From Mameliella sp. CS4 (GTDB taxonomy: Bacteria > Pseudomonadota > Alphaproteobacteria > Rhodobacterales > Rhodobacteraceae), in contig NZ_JAHXRQ010000035.1 of NCBI RefSeq assembly GCF_019392335.1, positions 1 through 38,379 on the forward strand: a DNA stretch of 38,379 bases, read 5' to 3'. Under the pieces are notes generated by a model, which saw only the letters and a program-made list of their open reading frames with translations, ran no database searches and was not told the origin of the DNA. A program made the position numbers and the translations under genes. Below are positions 25,418-33,582 of the stretch, in pieces. Position 1 is the stretch's first letter, and each line of letters starts with the position of its first letter.

Positions 25418-26013
25418 GACTGGCCTTGGTCTGCCGCCGCCCGGCGCAGCACCCCGTTCTCCAGCGCATAGCGGTCGCCGGTGTGCGGACAGACCGTCTC
25501 GCCCGCACCCTCGAGCGGCAGGTCCAGCTGCTCGCCCCAGGCACTCATCCACCCAATCTGCCGCGCCGGCACCCCGGCCATCAGCGCGAAACCCGGCACG
25601 TCCCGGACGATCACCGCGCCCGCCGCGACAAAGGCATAGGCCCCGATTGTCACGCCGCAGACCACGGTGCAGTTCGCCCCAAGCGTGGCGCCACGACGTA
25701 CCAGTGTATCCCGGTACTCGGACTTGCGCTCGATCAGGGCGCGCGGGTTGTGCACGTTGGTGAAGACCATGCTGGGGCCGCAGAACACTCCCTCTTCCAG
25801 CGTGACGTTGTCGTAGACCGACACGTTGTTCTGGATCTTGCACTTATCGCCGATCAAGACACGGTTGCCGACAAAGACGTTCTGCCCCAGCGACACGCCG
25901 CGGCCAATCCGGGCACCGCCGCAGACGTGCACGAAGTGCCAGACGCGGCTGCCCTCGCCGATCTGCGCGCCCTCGTCGACAATGGCGCTGGGGTGAAGGC
26001 TGTATCCGCTCAT
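25414..26013 (-). CDS. wbpD: UDP-GlcNAc(3NH2)A 3-N-acetyltransferase (WbpD-like)
   Basis: The 199-residue left-handed beta-helix enzyme opens with YSLHPSAIVDEGAQIGEGSRVWHF and continues with IGRGVSLGQNVFVG, CKIQNNVSVYDNVTLEEGVFCGPSMVFTNVHNPRA, split at VYDNV, and a final FALMAGVPARQIGWMSAWG, the signature ending of WbpD/WlbB enzymes. It acetylates the C3 amine made by WbpE, giving UDP-GlcNAc3NAcA. It overlaps the wbpB stop by four bases. The C-terminal zinc-ribbon-like CPHTGDRYAL tail is normal for the family. Confidence 0.92.
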   Translation of the reverse strand: MSGYSLHPSAIVDEGAQIGEGSRVWHFVHVCGGARIGRGVSLGQNVFVGNRVLIGDKCKIQNNVSVYDNVTLEEGVFCGPSMVFTNVHNPRALIERKSEYRDTLVRRGATLGANCTVVCGVTIGAYAFVAAGAVIVRDVPGFALMAGVPARQIGWMSAWGEQLDLPLEGAGETVCPHTGDRYALENGVLRRAAADQGQS

Positions 26014-26960
26014 GCTGCTTTACCGACAAAGGGGTGGGTCATGGTGTCGGGGCCTGCCGGTCGCATTTCCCGGATGGCGGACACCGTCTCGATCGCCACG
26101 CGATTCTCCTCGACCCCGAAACCGCGTCCCGCGAGAATTTCCTCGTAGGAGCGTGTGTGTAGGTCGGTGAACCCGCCGGAGAATTCGATCTCCTCACCGT
26201 CGATGGTGATCGAACGATAAGTGCGCTGGCCCGCCTCACGCGGGGCCTCCGGCACGTCGTTCACGTCGAGCGACAGGAACCAGCGGCAGCGCGCGTGCTC
26301 GTATTCCAAGTAGCCCGCCGCCTTGGTGGGCTCGTTCAGGTGCACACGATTGTCCTGCAGCGCACCGAACAGGAAATGCAGCATGTCGAAGAAATGCACA
26401 CCAATATTGGTGGCGATGCCGCCGGACTTACGGGTGTCGCCCTTCCAGCTCTGCAGGTACCAGCGCCCGCGCGAAGTGATGTAGGCTAGGTCGACCTCGT
26501 GCTTGCGTCCCCGTGTGGCCTCGGCCCGCACCTTGTCGCGCAGGACTATGATCGAGGGGTGCACCCGCAACTGCAGGATCGTGTTGATCCGCTGGCCGGT
26601 GTCCTGCTCCATCTCGACTAGGCCGTCGATATTCCACGGGTTCAGCACCAGCGGCTTCTCGCAGATCGCATCGGCGCCCGAGCGCAGCACGAAGCGCATG
26701 TGGCTGTCGTGCAGGTAGTTGGGCGAACAGATCGACATGTAGTCGATCCGCGCCCCGCCGGCGCGGCACCGCTTGTCGATGTGCCGGTCGAAGCGTTCGA
26801 ACTCGGTAAAGAAATGCGCCTCCGGGAAATGGCTGTCGATGATGCCCACGGAATCGTTGGGATCGAGCGCCGCTACCAGATCGTTGCCGGTGTCCTTGAT
26901 CGCTTTCATGTGGCGCGGCGCGATGTAGCCGGCGGCGCCGATCAGGGCGAAGTTCTTCAT
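26010..26960 (-). CDS. wbpB: UDP-GlcNAcA 3-dehydrogenase (WbpB-like, Gfo/Idh/MocA)
   Basis: The 316-residue Gfo/Idh/MocA oxidoreductase has FALIGAAGYIAPRHMKAI as its NAD-binding loop, SICSPNYLHDSHM and the catalytic CEKPLVLNPWN, followed by RVHPSI, GDTRKSGGIATNIGVHFFDML and IEFSGGFTDLHTRSYEEIL. These are hallmarks of WbpB/WlbA, which oxidises C3 of UDP-GlcNAcA. GGAGATTCCAGC precedes the ATG. It follows the wbpA homologue by 12 bases and overlaps wbpD. Confidence 0.92.
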   Translation of the reverse strand: MKNFALIGAAGYIAPRHMKAIKDTGNDLVAALDPNDSVGIIDSHFPEAHFFTEFERFDRHIDKRCRAGGARIDYMSICSPNYLHDSHMRFVLRSGADAICEKPLVLNPWNIDGLVEMEQDTGQRINTILQLRVHPSIIVLRDKVRAEATRGRKHEVDLAYITSRGRWYLQSWKGDTRKSGGIATNIGVHFFDMLHFLFGALQDNRVHLNEPTKAAGYLEYEHARCRWFLSLDVNDVPEAPREAGQRTYRSITIDGEEIEFSGGFTDLHTRSYEEILAGRGFGVEENRVAIETVSAIREMRPAGPDTMTHPFVGKAA

Positions 26961-26972
26961 GCTGGAATCTCC

Positions 26973-28304
26973 TCAGGCCCGCAGGATGTGCTCGGCCGGC
27001 GCGCGGTAGACACCGCGGGCGTCGACGATCAGTTTCGCGTGCGCCTTGACCATCTCGTAGTCGAAGGCATCGTGGTTGGTTGCCACCACCACCGCGTCCT
27101 GCGCCGCCAGCGTCTCGGGCGTGAGGGGGGTGGCAGACATGTCGAAATGGTGTTCGCGCATCGGCGGGAAGACCGGCACATGCGGGTCTGCATAGCAAAG
27201 CTCGCCACCGTGATCGCGGATCATCTCCATGATCTCGACCGAAGGCGATTCACGCATGTCGGCGACGTTCTTCTTGTACGCGATGCCCAGCACCATGATC
27301 CGACTGCCGCGGACCGGCCTGCCCTGCGCGTTCAGCCCCTTCAGCAGCTTGTCGAAGACATAATGCGGCATGGCGGTGTTCACCTCGCCTGCGAGTTCGA
27401 TGAACCGGGTATGCACGCCGAATTCCCGCGCCTTCCAGGTCAGGTAGAAAGGGTCGATCGGGATGCAGTGCCCGCCCAGGCCCGGCCCCGGGTAATAGGG
27501 CGTGAAGCCGAAGGGCTTGGTGGCGGCGGCATCGATCACCTCGAAGACATCGATGCCCATGCGGTCGGCGACGATCTTCATCTCGTTCACCAAGCCGATG
27601 TTCACCGCGCGGTGGATGTTTTCCAGCAGCTTAGTCATCTCGGCCGTCTCGGTCGAGCTGACCGGCACCAGGCGGTCGATCGCTTGCCCGTACAGCGCCA
27701 TCCCCGCCTCGAGGCAGGCCGCGGTATGGCCGCCGACGACCTTCGGGATGGTATTGGTGGTGAAGTCCGGGTTGGCCGGGTCCTCGCGCTCGGGCGAGTA
27801 GACAGCAAAGAGCGCCTTACCCACCGTGAGACCGCCGCTTTCCATGCGGGGGATGATCTCTTCCTTGGTGGTACCGGGGTAGGTCGTACTTTCCAGCGCC
27901 ACGACTTGGCCCTCGCGCAGGTAGGGCGCGATCTGGTCGCAGGTGCGGGTCACGAAGCTCAGGTCCGGCTCGCGGTACTTGTTGAGCGGCGTCGGCACGC
28001 AAAGCATGATCCCGTCCGCCTCGGCGATTCGCGAGAAATCGGTGGTCGCCTCGAAGCCGCCCTTCAGCGCCTCCGCGATGCGCTCGTCACCGATGTGCGC
28101 GATCGGGCTGCGGCCGGCGTTGAGCTCGTCGACTAGCTTCGAGCTGATGTCGAAGCCGAGGACCTTGTAGCCGATCTCGGCGTAGCGCAGTGCCAGAGGC
28201 TGGCCGACATAACCCAGCCCGACGATCCCGATCGTGGCGGTCCGGTCGCGCAATCGCGCCGTCAGTGCCTCGAGCGGCGTGGAACTGGTCAAAATCCTGT
28301 TCAT
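26973..28304 (-). CDS. wbpA: UDP-GlcNAc 6-dehydrogenase (WbpA-like)
   Basis: The 443-residue product starts at ATG 28304 (MNRILTSSTP); a longer reading upstream is not supported. It is a UDP-glucose/UDP-GlcNAc dehydrogenase: the Rossmann loop GIVGLGYVGQP (Gly29, Gly31, Gly34), VALESTTYPGTT, EVIDAAATKPFGFTPYYPGPGLGGHCIP with catalytic Cys280, and a C-terminal NAD/UDP domain (GIAYKKNVADMRESPS). It performs two oxidations of UDP-GlcNAc at C6, the first step to UDP-GlcNAc3NAcA. It is the first biosynthetic gene after the MarR-type regulator, 40 bases away. Confidence 0.93.
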   Translation of the reverse strand: MNRILTSSTPLEALTARLRDRTATIGIVGLGYVGQPLALRYAEIGYKVLGFDISSKLVDELNAGRSPIAHIGDERIAEALKGGFEATTDFSRIAEADGIMLCVPTPLNKYREPDLSFVTRTCDQIAPYLREGQVVALESTTYPGTTKEEIIPRMESGGLTVGKALFAVYSPEREDPANPDFTTNTIPKVVGGHTAACLEAGMALYGQAIDRLVPVSSTETAEMTKLLENIHRAVNIGLVNEMKIVADRMGIDVFEVIDAAATKPFGFTPYYPGPGLGGHCIPIDPFYLTWKAREFGVHTRFIELAGEVNTAMPHYVFDKLLKGLNAQGRPVRGSRIMVLGIAYKKNVADMRESPSVEIMEMIRDHGGELCYADPHVPVFPPMREHHFDMSATPLTPETLAAQDAVVVATNHDAFDYEMVKAHAKLIVDARGVYRAPAEHILRA

Positions 28305-28344
28305 GTTCGATGTCCTTGAGAAATGGTCCGCCGATGGCGGGTCG

Positions 28345-28710
28345 TCACAATTCTTCCGGCCCGGTGGCCGGGTCCGTTCTGCCGCCCCCACGGGCTTCCT
28401 GTTCGAGTGTCGCGATCTCGGCCATCAGGGCCTCGTATTCCACCAGCTTGCGTTGCAGGAAGCTCTGCGCGAGCCGCGTCTTCTCGCGCAGGCCGCGTGG
28501 CGTCAGCACGTAGGCGTAGCGCAGCCGGTTGTCTGAGGTCCTGAAGTTGCAGACCTTCACGAAGCCCTTGTGGACCAGCGCCTTGAGGCAGTAGTTGACC
28601 CCGCCGATGCTGATCCGGGCCCGGGCCGCGATCTGCCGCTGGGACAGGTCGGGCGCCTCCTTGATCACTTTGATGACCCTGAACAGGTTTTCCTCGGAGG
28701 TTTCCGTCAA
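28345..28710 (-). CDS. MarR-type EPS-associated transcriptional regulator
   Basis: The 121-residue protein has a winged helix at about residues 8-75 (LFRVIKVIKEAPDLSQRQIA, ISIGGVNYCLKALVHKGFVKV, then a NFRTSDNRLRYAYVLTPRG wing) and a C-terminal coiled coil. This is the layout of the small MarR-like regulators repeatedly found as first gene of EPS clusters, such as those marked EPS-associated. It heads the minus-strand operon and diverges from wzc, so it probably controls both from the 28711-28924 region. An effector is unknown. Confidence 0.85.
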   Translation of the reverse strand: MTETSEENLFRVIKVIKEAPDLSQRQIAARARISIGGVNYCLKALVHKGFVKVCNFRTSDNRLRYAYVLTPRGLREKTRLAQSFLQRKLVEYEALMAEIATLEQEARGGGRTDPATGPEEL

Positions 28711-28924
28711 CGCTCGGCGCCTTGTGTCTTCATGTCTTCCGCCCCGAGGGTGCGCTCATCGCGTGAACGCATAGCACCGGTGCCGACGATCGAAAATCAC
28801 CTTTTTCACAAATTTTCATGACAGGCCGGGCTGACCGCGCCTCCGCTTCCCGGCTTGACTTGGCCGTTCTTTACCTGTCCAAGCCCCTGGGAAGGTGAAC
28901 CGAACCATATTTCAGGGTCATTCC
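28711..28924. promoter_or_regulatory. Divergent promoter region of the polysaccharide locus
   Basis: This 214-base interval separates the minus-strand regulator from the plus-strand wzc, so promoters for both the large operon and wzc should be here. An inverted repeat GAAAAT (28792-28797) and ATTTTC (28812-28817) lies in an AT-rich patch that contrasts with its GC-rich surroundings and is a candidate regulator site. TTGACT at 28856-28861 could be a -35 box for wzc, but the matching -10 is weak. Boxes are assigned by eye. Confidence 0.45.
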
Positions 28925-31075
28925 ATGCCGCGTGAAACCGGAACACACGACGATTTCCTCCGCGAGCCTCATTCCGCCCCGCAATCGGGCTCCTTCGACA
29001 TCTTATCCCTGGTCGGGCTGGTCTGGCGCGGCAAATGGCTTCTGCTGGCCTGCGTGGTCGTGTTCACGATGATCGGCTGGTACTATGCGAACCGGATCGC
29101 TACGCCACTCTACACTGCCAACGCCCGGCTGTCCTTCCAGATCCGCTCGCAGCAGGTGGTGGACATGGAAAGCGTCCTGTCCGGCGTCTCGACGGACTTG
29201 GCCGCCATCAACACCGAACTCGAGGTGATTCGATCCCGTCGGCTGGTCTCGGAGCTTGTCGACAAGCTGTCCCTTGACGAGGATACGGAATTCAACGGCA
29301 TGGGTCCGCCCGCGCCGTTTTCCATATGGGGCATACGCCGAAAGTGGCAGGAACTGACGACCGGCGAAAAGTTCGCGCCGGGCATGCCCGATCCGGAAGC
29401 GCTGAAATTCCGCGCCGCGACCGCGGTGCGCGGGCGCATCCAGGTCCGCCCGATCCGCAGCACCTTCCTATTCGACATCCTCATCACCACCAACAGCCGG
29501 ACAAAATCCGCCCTCATTGCCAACACCCTGGCGCAGATCTACATCGACGACCAGGTGACGCAGAAGTTTGAGGCCACGGAATACGCCGTCGACTGGCTGA
29601 CGAACAAGGTTTCCGAGCTCGAGGTCGAAATCGACCGCCAGGAAACCGCGATCAAGAGATTCCGCGCCCAGACCGACCTGATCAACGCGGAGAGCCTGGA
29701 GGGGCTCAATATCCGGGCGCAGGACCTGCGCAGCCGGATCGGCTCCATTTCCGATGACCTCGCTACGAAGCGCGCGCGCAAGAGCCGGATCGAGGCCTTG
29801 CTGGCGGCGGACGACATGCCGCAGGCCGTCGCCGAGATCGACGATCCGATCCTGAGCCGTCTGCGCGCCAACTTGCTGGCCGGCGACGAGGGCGCCGCGG
29901 CGGCGGCGCGGGCCAGACTAACCGCCTTGGTAGAGACCTTCTCCAGCGACACCGCCCGCTCGGAGGACCAGCTCGCGGCGCTGCGCGGATCCCTGTCCTC
30001 GCTGCAGGACCAGATCAACAAACAGACTCAGGACCTGAACACACTCAACCAGATGACGCGCGAACGGCAGGCGACCGAAGTGCTCTACGAGACCATCCTG
30101 GCTCGTCTAAAGGAGACCTCCGTGCAGATCGGCCTGCAGCAACCGGACAGCCGGATCCTGTCCGCGGCGATCTCGGGGACGCCGGTGGCCCCGCGCAAGC
30201 TGCGGATCCAGGCCACGATGGCCCTCGTGGGAATGCTCGCCGGCTTCAGCTTCCTGTTCCTGCGCCAGTTCGTGACAGACCGGTTCCGCAAGGCGGATGA
30301 CCTCGAGCGGGCCATCGGGCTTCCCGTGATCGGCGAGATCCCCAAGCTGAACATCAAGAACCGCAGCGGCCTTCTGCCCTACCTGCATGAGCATCCGACC
30401 TCCGGCGCGATGGAGGCGATCCGCAACCTGCGGACTTCGGTGTTGATGTCGAACATCGACAGTCCACCGCAGGTCATCGCGATCACCTCTTCCATTCCCG
30501 GCGAAGACAAGACGACCACCGCGCTGTCATTAGCGCGCAATCTCGGAGACATGGGGCATCGCGTCCTCTTGGTCGAAGGCGACTTCCGCCGCCGCACGCT
30601 GTCGGAATACTTCCCGAACGACCGCTTCCCACACACCATCCTCGATCTACTGTCCGGCGAGATCCCGCTGCAGGACGCGGCCAGCTACAAGAAAGAACTG
30701 CGGGGCGACGTGCTGCTGGGCGGCGTCACGGGAGATGTCAACGCAGCCGACTACTTCTCGTCCGAGCGGTTCGCCCAGACGATCAATGACCTGCGCGCGA
30801 TCTACGACCATATCATTATCGACACGCCGCCGGTGCTGGTCGTGCCCGACGCACGGATCATCTCGCGCGTGTCCGACGCGATCCTCTATACCGTTCTGTG
30901 GAATGGTACCAAGAGCGGTCTCGTTCGCGAGGGCATCAAGATGCTGACCTCGGTGGATGCCCCGATCTCGGGCCTCATACTGACAAAAATCGACATCCAA
31001 AAGATGAACCGATACGGCTACGAAGGCTACGGCGCCTATTCCAAATATGGCAAGAGCTACTATGATCGGACCTGA
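28925..31075 (+). CDS. wzc: Wzc-like polysaccharide co-polymerase and BY-kinase
   Basis: The 716-residue product starts at ATG 28925, preceded by CAGGGT; a GTG at 28895 has poor spacing to a ribosome-binding site. Residues about 25-55 carry a Wzz motif and first membrane helix (WLLLACVVVFTMIGWYY); residues about 75-400 are a periplasmic coiled-coil; a second helix is at about 428-445. The cytoplasmic kinase follows, with Walker A at 522-531, Walker A' (VEGDFRRR, Asp553), Walker B (IIIDTPP, Asp633) and a terminal cluster of seven tyrosines (697, 699, 702, 705, 708, 712, 713). This is the Wzc/ExoP architecture that sets chain length through cycles of tyrosine phosphorylation. Odd point: Walker A reads PGEDKTT; the Gly just before the catalytic Lys529 is Asp528. 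Confidence 0.92.
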   Translation: MPRETGTHDDFLREPHSAPQSGSFDILSLVGLVWRGKWLLLACVVVFTMIGWYYANRIATPLYTANARLSFQIRSQQVVDMESVLSGVSTDLAAINTELEVIRSRRLVSELVDKLSLDEDTEFNGMGPPAPFSIWGIRRKWQELTTGEKFAPGMPDPEALKFRAATAVRGRIQVRPIRSTFLFDILITTNSRTKSALIANTLAQIYIDDQVTQKFEATEYAVDWLTNKVSELEVEIDRQETAIKRFRAQTDLINAESLEGLNIRAQDLRSRIGSISDDLATKRARKSRIEALLAADDMPQAVAEIDDPILSRLRANLLAGDEGAAAAARARLTALVETFSSDTARSEDQLAALRGSLSSLQDQINKQTQDLNTLNQMTRERQATEVLYETILARLKETSVQIGLQQPDSRILSAAISGTPVAPRKLRIQATMALVGMLAGFSFLFLRQFVTDRFRKADDLERAIGLPVIGEIPKLNIKNRSGLLPYLHEHPTSGAMEAIRNLRTSVLMSNIDSPPQVIAITSSIPGEDKTTTALSLARNLGDMGHRVLLVEGDFRRRTLSEYFPNDRFPHTILDLLSGEIPLQDAASYKKELRGDVLLGGVTGDVNAADYFSSERFAQTINDLRAIYDHIIIDTPPVLVVPDARIISRVSDAILYTVLWNGTKSGLVREGIKMLTSVDAPISGLILTKIDIQKMNRYGYEGYGAYSKYGKSYYDRT

Positions 31076-31400
31076 TCTTCGGCCCTCAGCCTGCCAACTG
31101 ATTGGTGCGGCTTGCTGCTGAGGATGTTCGGAGCCAGGACTCAGAAGAGCCAGCCCCAGCGCCCGGTTTTTTCTACCTTACAGCCTTTCGACATTATCTT
31201 GCGACATAGCCGACAGTTTTGAAGTAGTTCCAACACTCGGTTGGGTGGCAGGTCAGTGTGTGGATGCCCCCTGTTTGGCAAGCATAATCTTCGGATTTCG
31301 GCTGGGTCTTCGATCAGACGTGTGTCAGGCCTCTGAGCGTGGACACTCGAGGGCATCGCCTTCGAAGGCACCAGCCATGTGCGGGACGACGCCAGCCGAC
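31076..31400. other. Intergenic stretch between convergent wzc and the GT2 gene
   Basis: No gene is evident in these 325 bases. CCTCAGC (31083-31089) and GCTGAGG (31118-31124) could pair, but there is no T-run, so a terminator is doubtful. On the minus strand near 31248 lies TGACCTGCCACCC, also seen at the IS3 scar near 3146; this may be another IS end or chance. A 87-codon minus-strand ORF has no family resemblance. Confidence 0.4.
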
Positions 31401-32144
31401 TCAAATGAACTGCCGTACCTTCGACAGGTTTTTCCAGACCAGACAGCCAATATTACCAACACCGTTGGCCCGGATGGCGCGATAGTCCTCGGAACTCTTC
31501 CGGACGATGGTCCGGATGGACCTGTTGCTCTCTCCGCCAACACGCATCCTGACGAAGACCTCGGGCACGTAGGCCAGCCGGATTCCCCCCTTGAGCAGGT
31601 AGCGCAGTATAGCGTCGTAATCGGCGGCGATCCGGTAGCTGGTGTCATAGAGCCCGCATCGTTCGTAGATCTCGCGCCGCAGGTAGAGCGTTGGATGCGG
31701 CGGCATCCAGCCGCGGCGCAGCCTGGCGGGGGTGTAGTAGCCGGAGCGCCACTTGCGGATGATCCGGCCGGTGTCGTCGGCGGCCACGTAGTCGAGATCT
31801 CCATAGACGCCATCCACCGACGGATCCCGCAGGGCCTCGGCGACGCGGGACAGGACGCGGGGAGAGGCAAAGAGATCGTCCGAATGCATCAGCCCGACGA
31901 TCTCGCCAGTAGCGCGGGCGATGCCCTTGTTGATCCCGTCGTAAATGCCCGTGTCCGGCAGGCTTTCCAGCACGACCCCGGGACCGGACGTACGCCGGAT
32001 CACCTCGAGCGTGCCATCCCCGGAGGCGCCGTCCTGGATGATATGTTCGACATCCGGGTGGTCCTGGGCGGCCACGCTCTCGATCGCCTCGGCGATGGTC
32101 TTCTGGCGATTGAAAACGGCCGTGACCACGGAAATCTTCGGCAT
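31401..32144 (-). CDS. GT2 family glycosyltransferase (WcaA-like)
   Basis: The 247-residue GT-A enzyme has KISVVTAVFNRQKTIAEAI at the start, IIQDGASGDGTLEVI (first Asp), LMHSDDLFASP (the DxD metal site), PHPTLYLRREIYERCGLYD and RIAADYDAILRYLLKGG. The ED/AADYD catalytic base region is present. It is cytoplasmic and inverting, and of normal length. A purine-rich GAAAAAGGGA precedes ATG 32144. It lies outside the main operon, just downstream of a disrupted gene, so it may have lost its native promoter; transcription from the adjacent IS is possible. Confidence 0.85.
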   Translation of the reverse strand: MPKISVVTAVFNRQKTIAEAIESVAAQDHPDVEHIIQDGASGDGTLEVIRRTSGPGVVLESLPDTGIYDGINKGIARATGEIVGLMHSDDLFASPRVLSRVAEALRDPSVDGVYGDLDYVAADDTGRIIRKWRSGYYTPARLRRGWMPPHPTLYLRREIYERCGLYDTSYRIAADYDAILRYLLKGGIRLAYVPEVFVRMRVGGESNRSIRTIVRKSSEDYRAIRANGVGNIGCLVWKNLSKVRQFI

Positions 32145-32159
32145 GGAGGCGTCCCTTTT

Positions 32160-32261
32160 TCAAATAGCCTTAAGGATAGGGATACCCCGTCCGGCGCGGA
32201 AAACAAAGACCGTTCCTTTTTGCACCATGGCCTTCACCTCGAACCGAGTCACGTATTGCTG
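32160..32261 (-). pseudogene. 3' stub of a gene cut by the IS3 element
   Basis: From the IS end at 32262, the minus strand stays open for 33 codons (QQYVTRFEVKAMVQKG to GRGIPILKAI) and ends at TGA 32162-32160, only 15 bases before the GT2 start. The tight spacing suggests a former operon partner of GT2 whose 5' part has been removed by the IS. Family not recognised; the fragment is too short. Confidence 0.45.
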
Positions 32262-32300
32262 TGAACCGCGCCGGGTTTGCCGGAGGCTGATTTTGGTTAG

Positions 32301-33209
32301 TTACGCGGCCATGTCTTCAGTTTCCAGAGCCGCGTAAAAGTTGGCCTCAGCCTCGGCTGGCGGGATGTTTCCGATCGGTTCAAGGAGACGGCGGCTGTTA
32401 AACCAGTCGACCCATTCCAGCGTCGCGTATTCGACGGCCTCCAGGCTGCGCCACGGTCCACGACGGTGGATGACCTCGGCCTTGAAGAGACCATTGATCG
32501 TCTCCGCCAAGGCGTTGTCGTAGCTGTCGCCGACGCTGCCCACGGATGGTTCGATGCCGGCCTCGCACAGTCGTTCGGTGTAGCGAATGGACAGGTATTG
32601 CGACCCGCGGTCGGAATGATGGACGAGACCCGCGCCCTTGACGGGGCGCCGATCATGGACGGCCTGTTCCAGGGCGTCGAGCACGAAGCCTGCGTGAGCT
32701 GTCTGGCTCACTCGCCAGCCAACGATCCGGCGTGCGTAGGCATCGATGACGAAAGCCACATACACAAAGCCCCTCCAGGTGGCGACGTAGGTGAAATCGC
32801 TGACCCAGAGCATGTTGGGAGTGGGCACGCGGAACTCGCGGTTCACCTTGTCCAGCGGACACGGCGCCTTCTTGTCCGGGATCGTCGTTCGGTGTGGCTT
32901 GCCACGGATGATGCCCTGGATGCCCATATCCTTCATCAGCCGTGCCACTGTGCAACGAGCGACGTCGAACCCTTCACGGACGAGCTGCCGCCAGACCTTG
33001 CGGACGCCGTAGACCTTGTAGTTCTGCTCCCAGACACGTTCGATCTCGGGCCGCAGGGCGGCATCACGACGGCCGCGGTCCGACAGGCGTGACGGATCGG
33101 CACGCTTCGCCAGATGATCATAATAGGTGGAAGGGGCGATCGGCAGCACCGCGCAGATCGGCTCGACCCCATGCGCATCCCTGTGCGCTTCAACGAAATC
33201 CACCATCAC
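32301..33209 (-). CDS. IS3-family transposase OrfB (DDE integrase)
   Basis: The 302-residue product has an N-terminal HTH_21-like part (YYDHLAKRADPSRLSDRGRR) and an rve integrase core: MLWVSDFTYVAT (first Asp), HHSDRGSQYLS (second Asp) and SYDNALAETINGLFKAE (catalytic Glu) with the usual D-D-(35)-E spacing. The start overlaps the orfA stop by four bases (GTGA), so synthesis may depend on coupling or on a frameshift producing an OrfAB fusion, as in other IS3 elements. No lesion is visible. Confidence 0.93.
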   Translation of the reverse strand: MMVDFVEAHRDAHGVEPICAVLPIAPSTYYDHLAKRADPSRLSDRGRRDAALRPEIERVWEQNYKVYGVRKVWRQLVREGFDVARCTVARLMKDMGIQGIIRGKPHRTTIPDKKAPCPLDKVNREFRVPTPNMLWVSDFTYVATWRGFVYVAFVIDAYARRIVGWRVSQTAHAGFVLDALEQAVHDRRPVKGAGLVHHSDRGSQYLSIRYTERLCEAGIEPSVGSVGDSYDNALAETINGLFKAEVIHRRGPWRSLEAVEYATLEWVDWFNSRRLLEPIGNIPPAEAEANFYAALETEDMAA

Positions 33210-33529
33210 TTCGACCGGCGGTCGAGCTCCGCCATCGCAAAATAGGCCGAGGCCTTGCGAAGGATGTCGTTGGCCTGCCGGAGCTCTCGGTTCTCACGCT
33301 CCAGCGCCTTCATCTTCTCAGCCATCTCGCTGGGAATGCCTGCGCGCTTGCCGCTATCGACTTCCGCCTTCTTGACCCATTCGTTCAGCGTGTTCGCCGA
33401 GCAGCCGATCTTCGCGGCAATCGACGTGATCGCCTGCCAGCGAGATCCGTGCTGCCCCGCGCCGTCGAGGACCATCCGCACGGCGCGCTCGCGCACTTCA
33501 GGGGAAAACTTGTTCGTGGTCTTGCTCAT
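33206..33529 (-). CDS. IS3-family transposase OrfA
   Basis: The 107-residue protein has an N-terminal helix-turn-helix (FSPEVRERAVRMVLDG, ITSIAAKIGCSANTLNEWVKKAEVD) for terminal-repeat binding and a C-terminal leucine-zipper-like helix (EKMKALERENRELRQANDILRKA). It lies just inside the right inverted repeat, 27 bases from its inner end. Intact, and paired with OrfB. Confidence 0.92.
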   Translation of the reverse strand: MSKTTNKFSPEVRERAVRMVLDGAGQHGSRWQAITSIAAKIGCSANTLNEWVKKAEVDSGKRAGIPSEMAEKMKALERENRELRQANDILRKASAYFAMAELDRRSK

Positions 33530-33582
33530 GATGCTCCATCCTACTCAGGAGTTGGAGCCTCCGGCAAACCCGGCGCGGTTCA

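Larger units (their letters stand above)
32262..33582 (-). mobile_element. Complete IS3-family insertion sequence
   Basis: The 1,321-bp element is bounded by perfect 27-bp inverted repeats at 32262-32288 and 33556-33582 (outer bases TGAACCGCGCCGGG...). It encodes OrfA and OrfB on the minus strand. The flanks are CTG on the left and CCC on the right, so no 3-4-bp target duplication is seen. Its right end lies inside an ISNCY transposase gene and its left end inside a different gene, implying a deletion or recombination after insertion. Confidence 0.9.

Noticed and set aside
26700..28136. 478-codon plus-strand ORF antisense to wbpA/wbpB
   Set aside because: A shadow of well-supported genes, with no ribosome-binding site or recognisable domain.
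31230..31250. TGACCTGCCACCC shared with the IS3 scar near 3146
   Set aside because: A 13-14 base match is expected by chance in a window this size; flanking bases differ and no transposase sequence is next to it.
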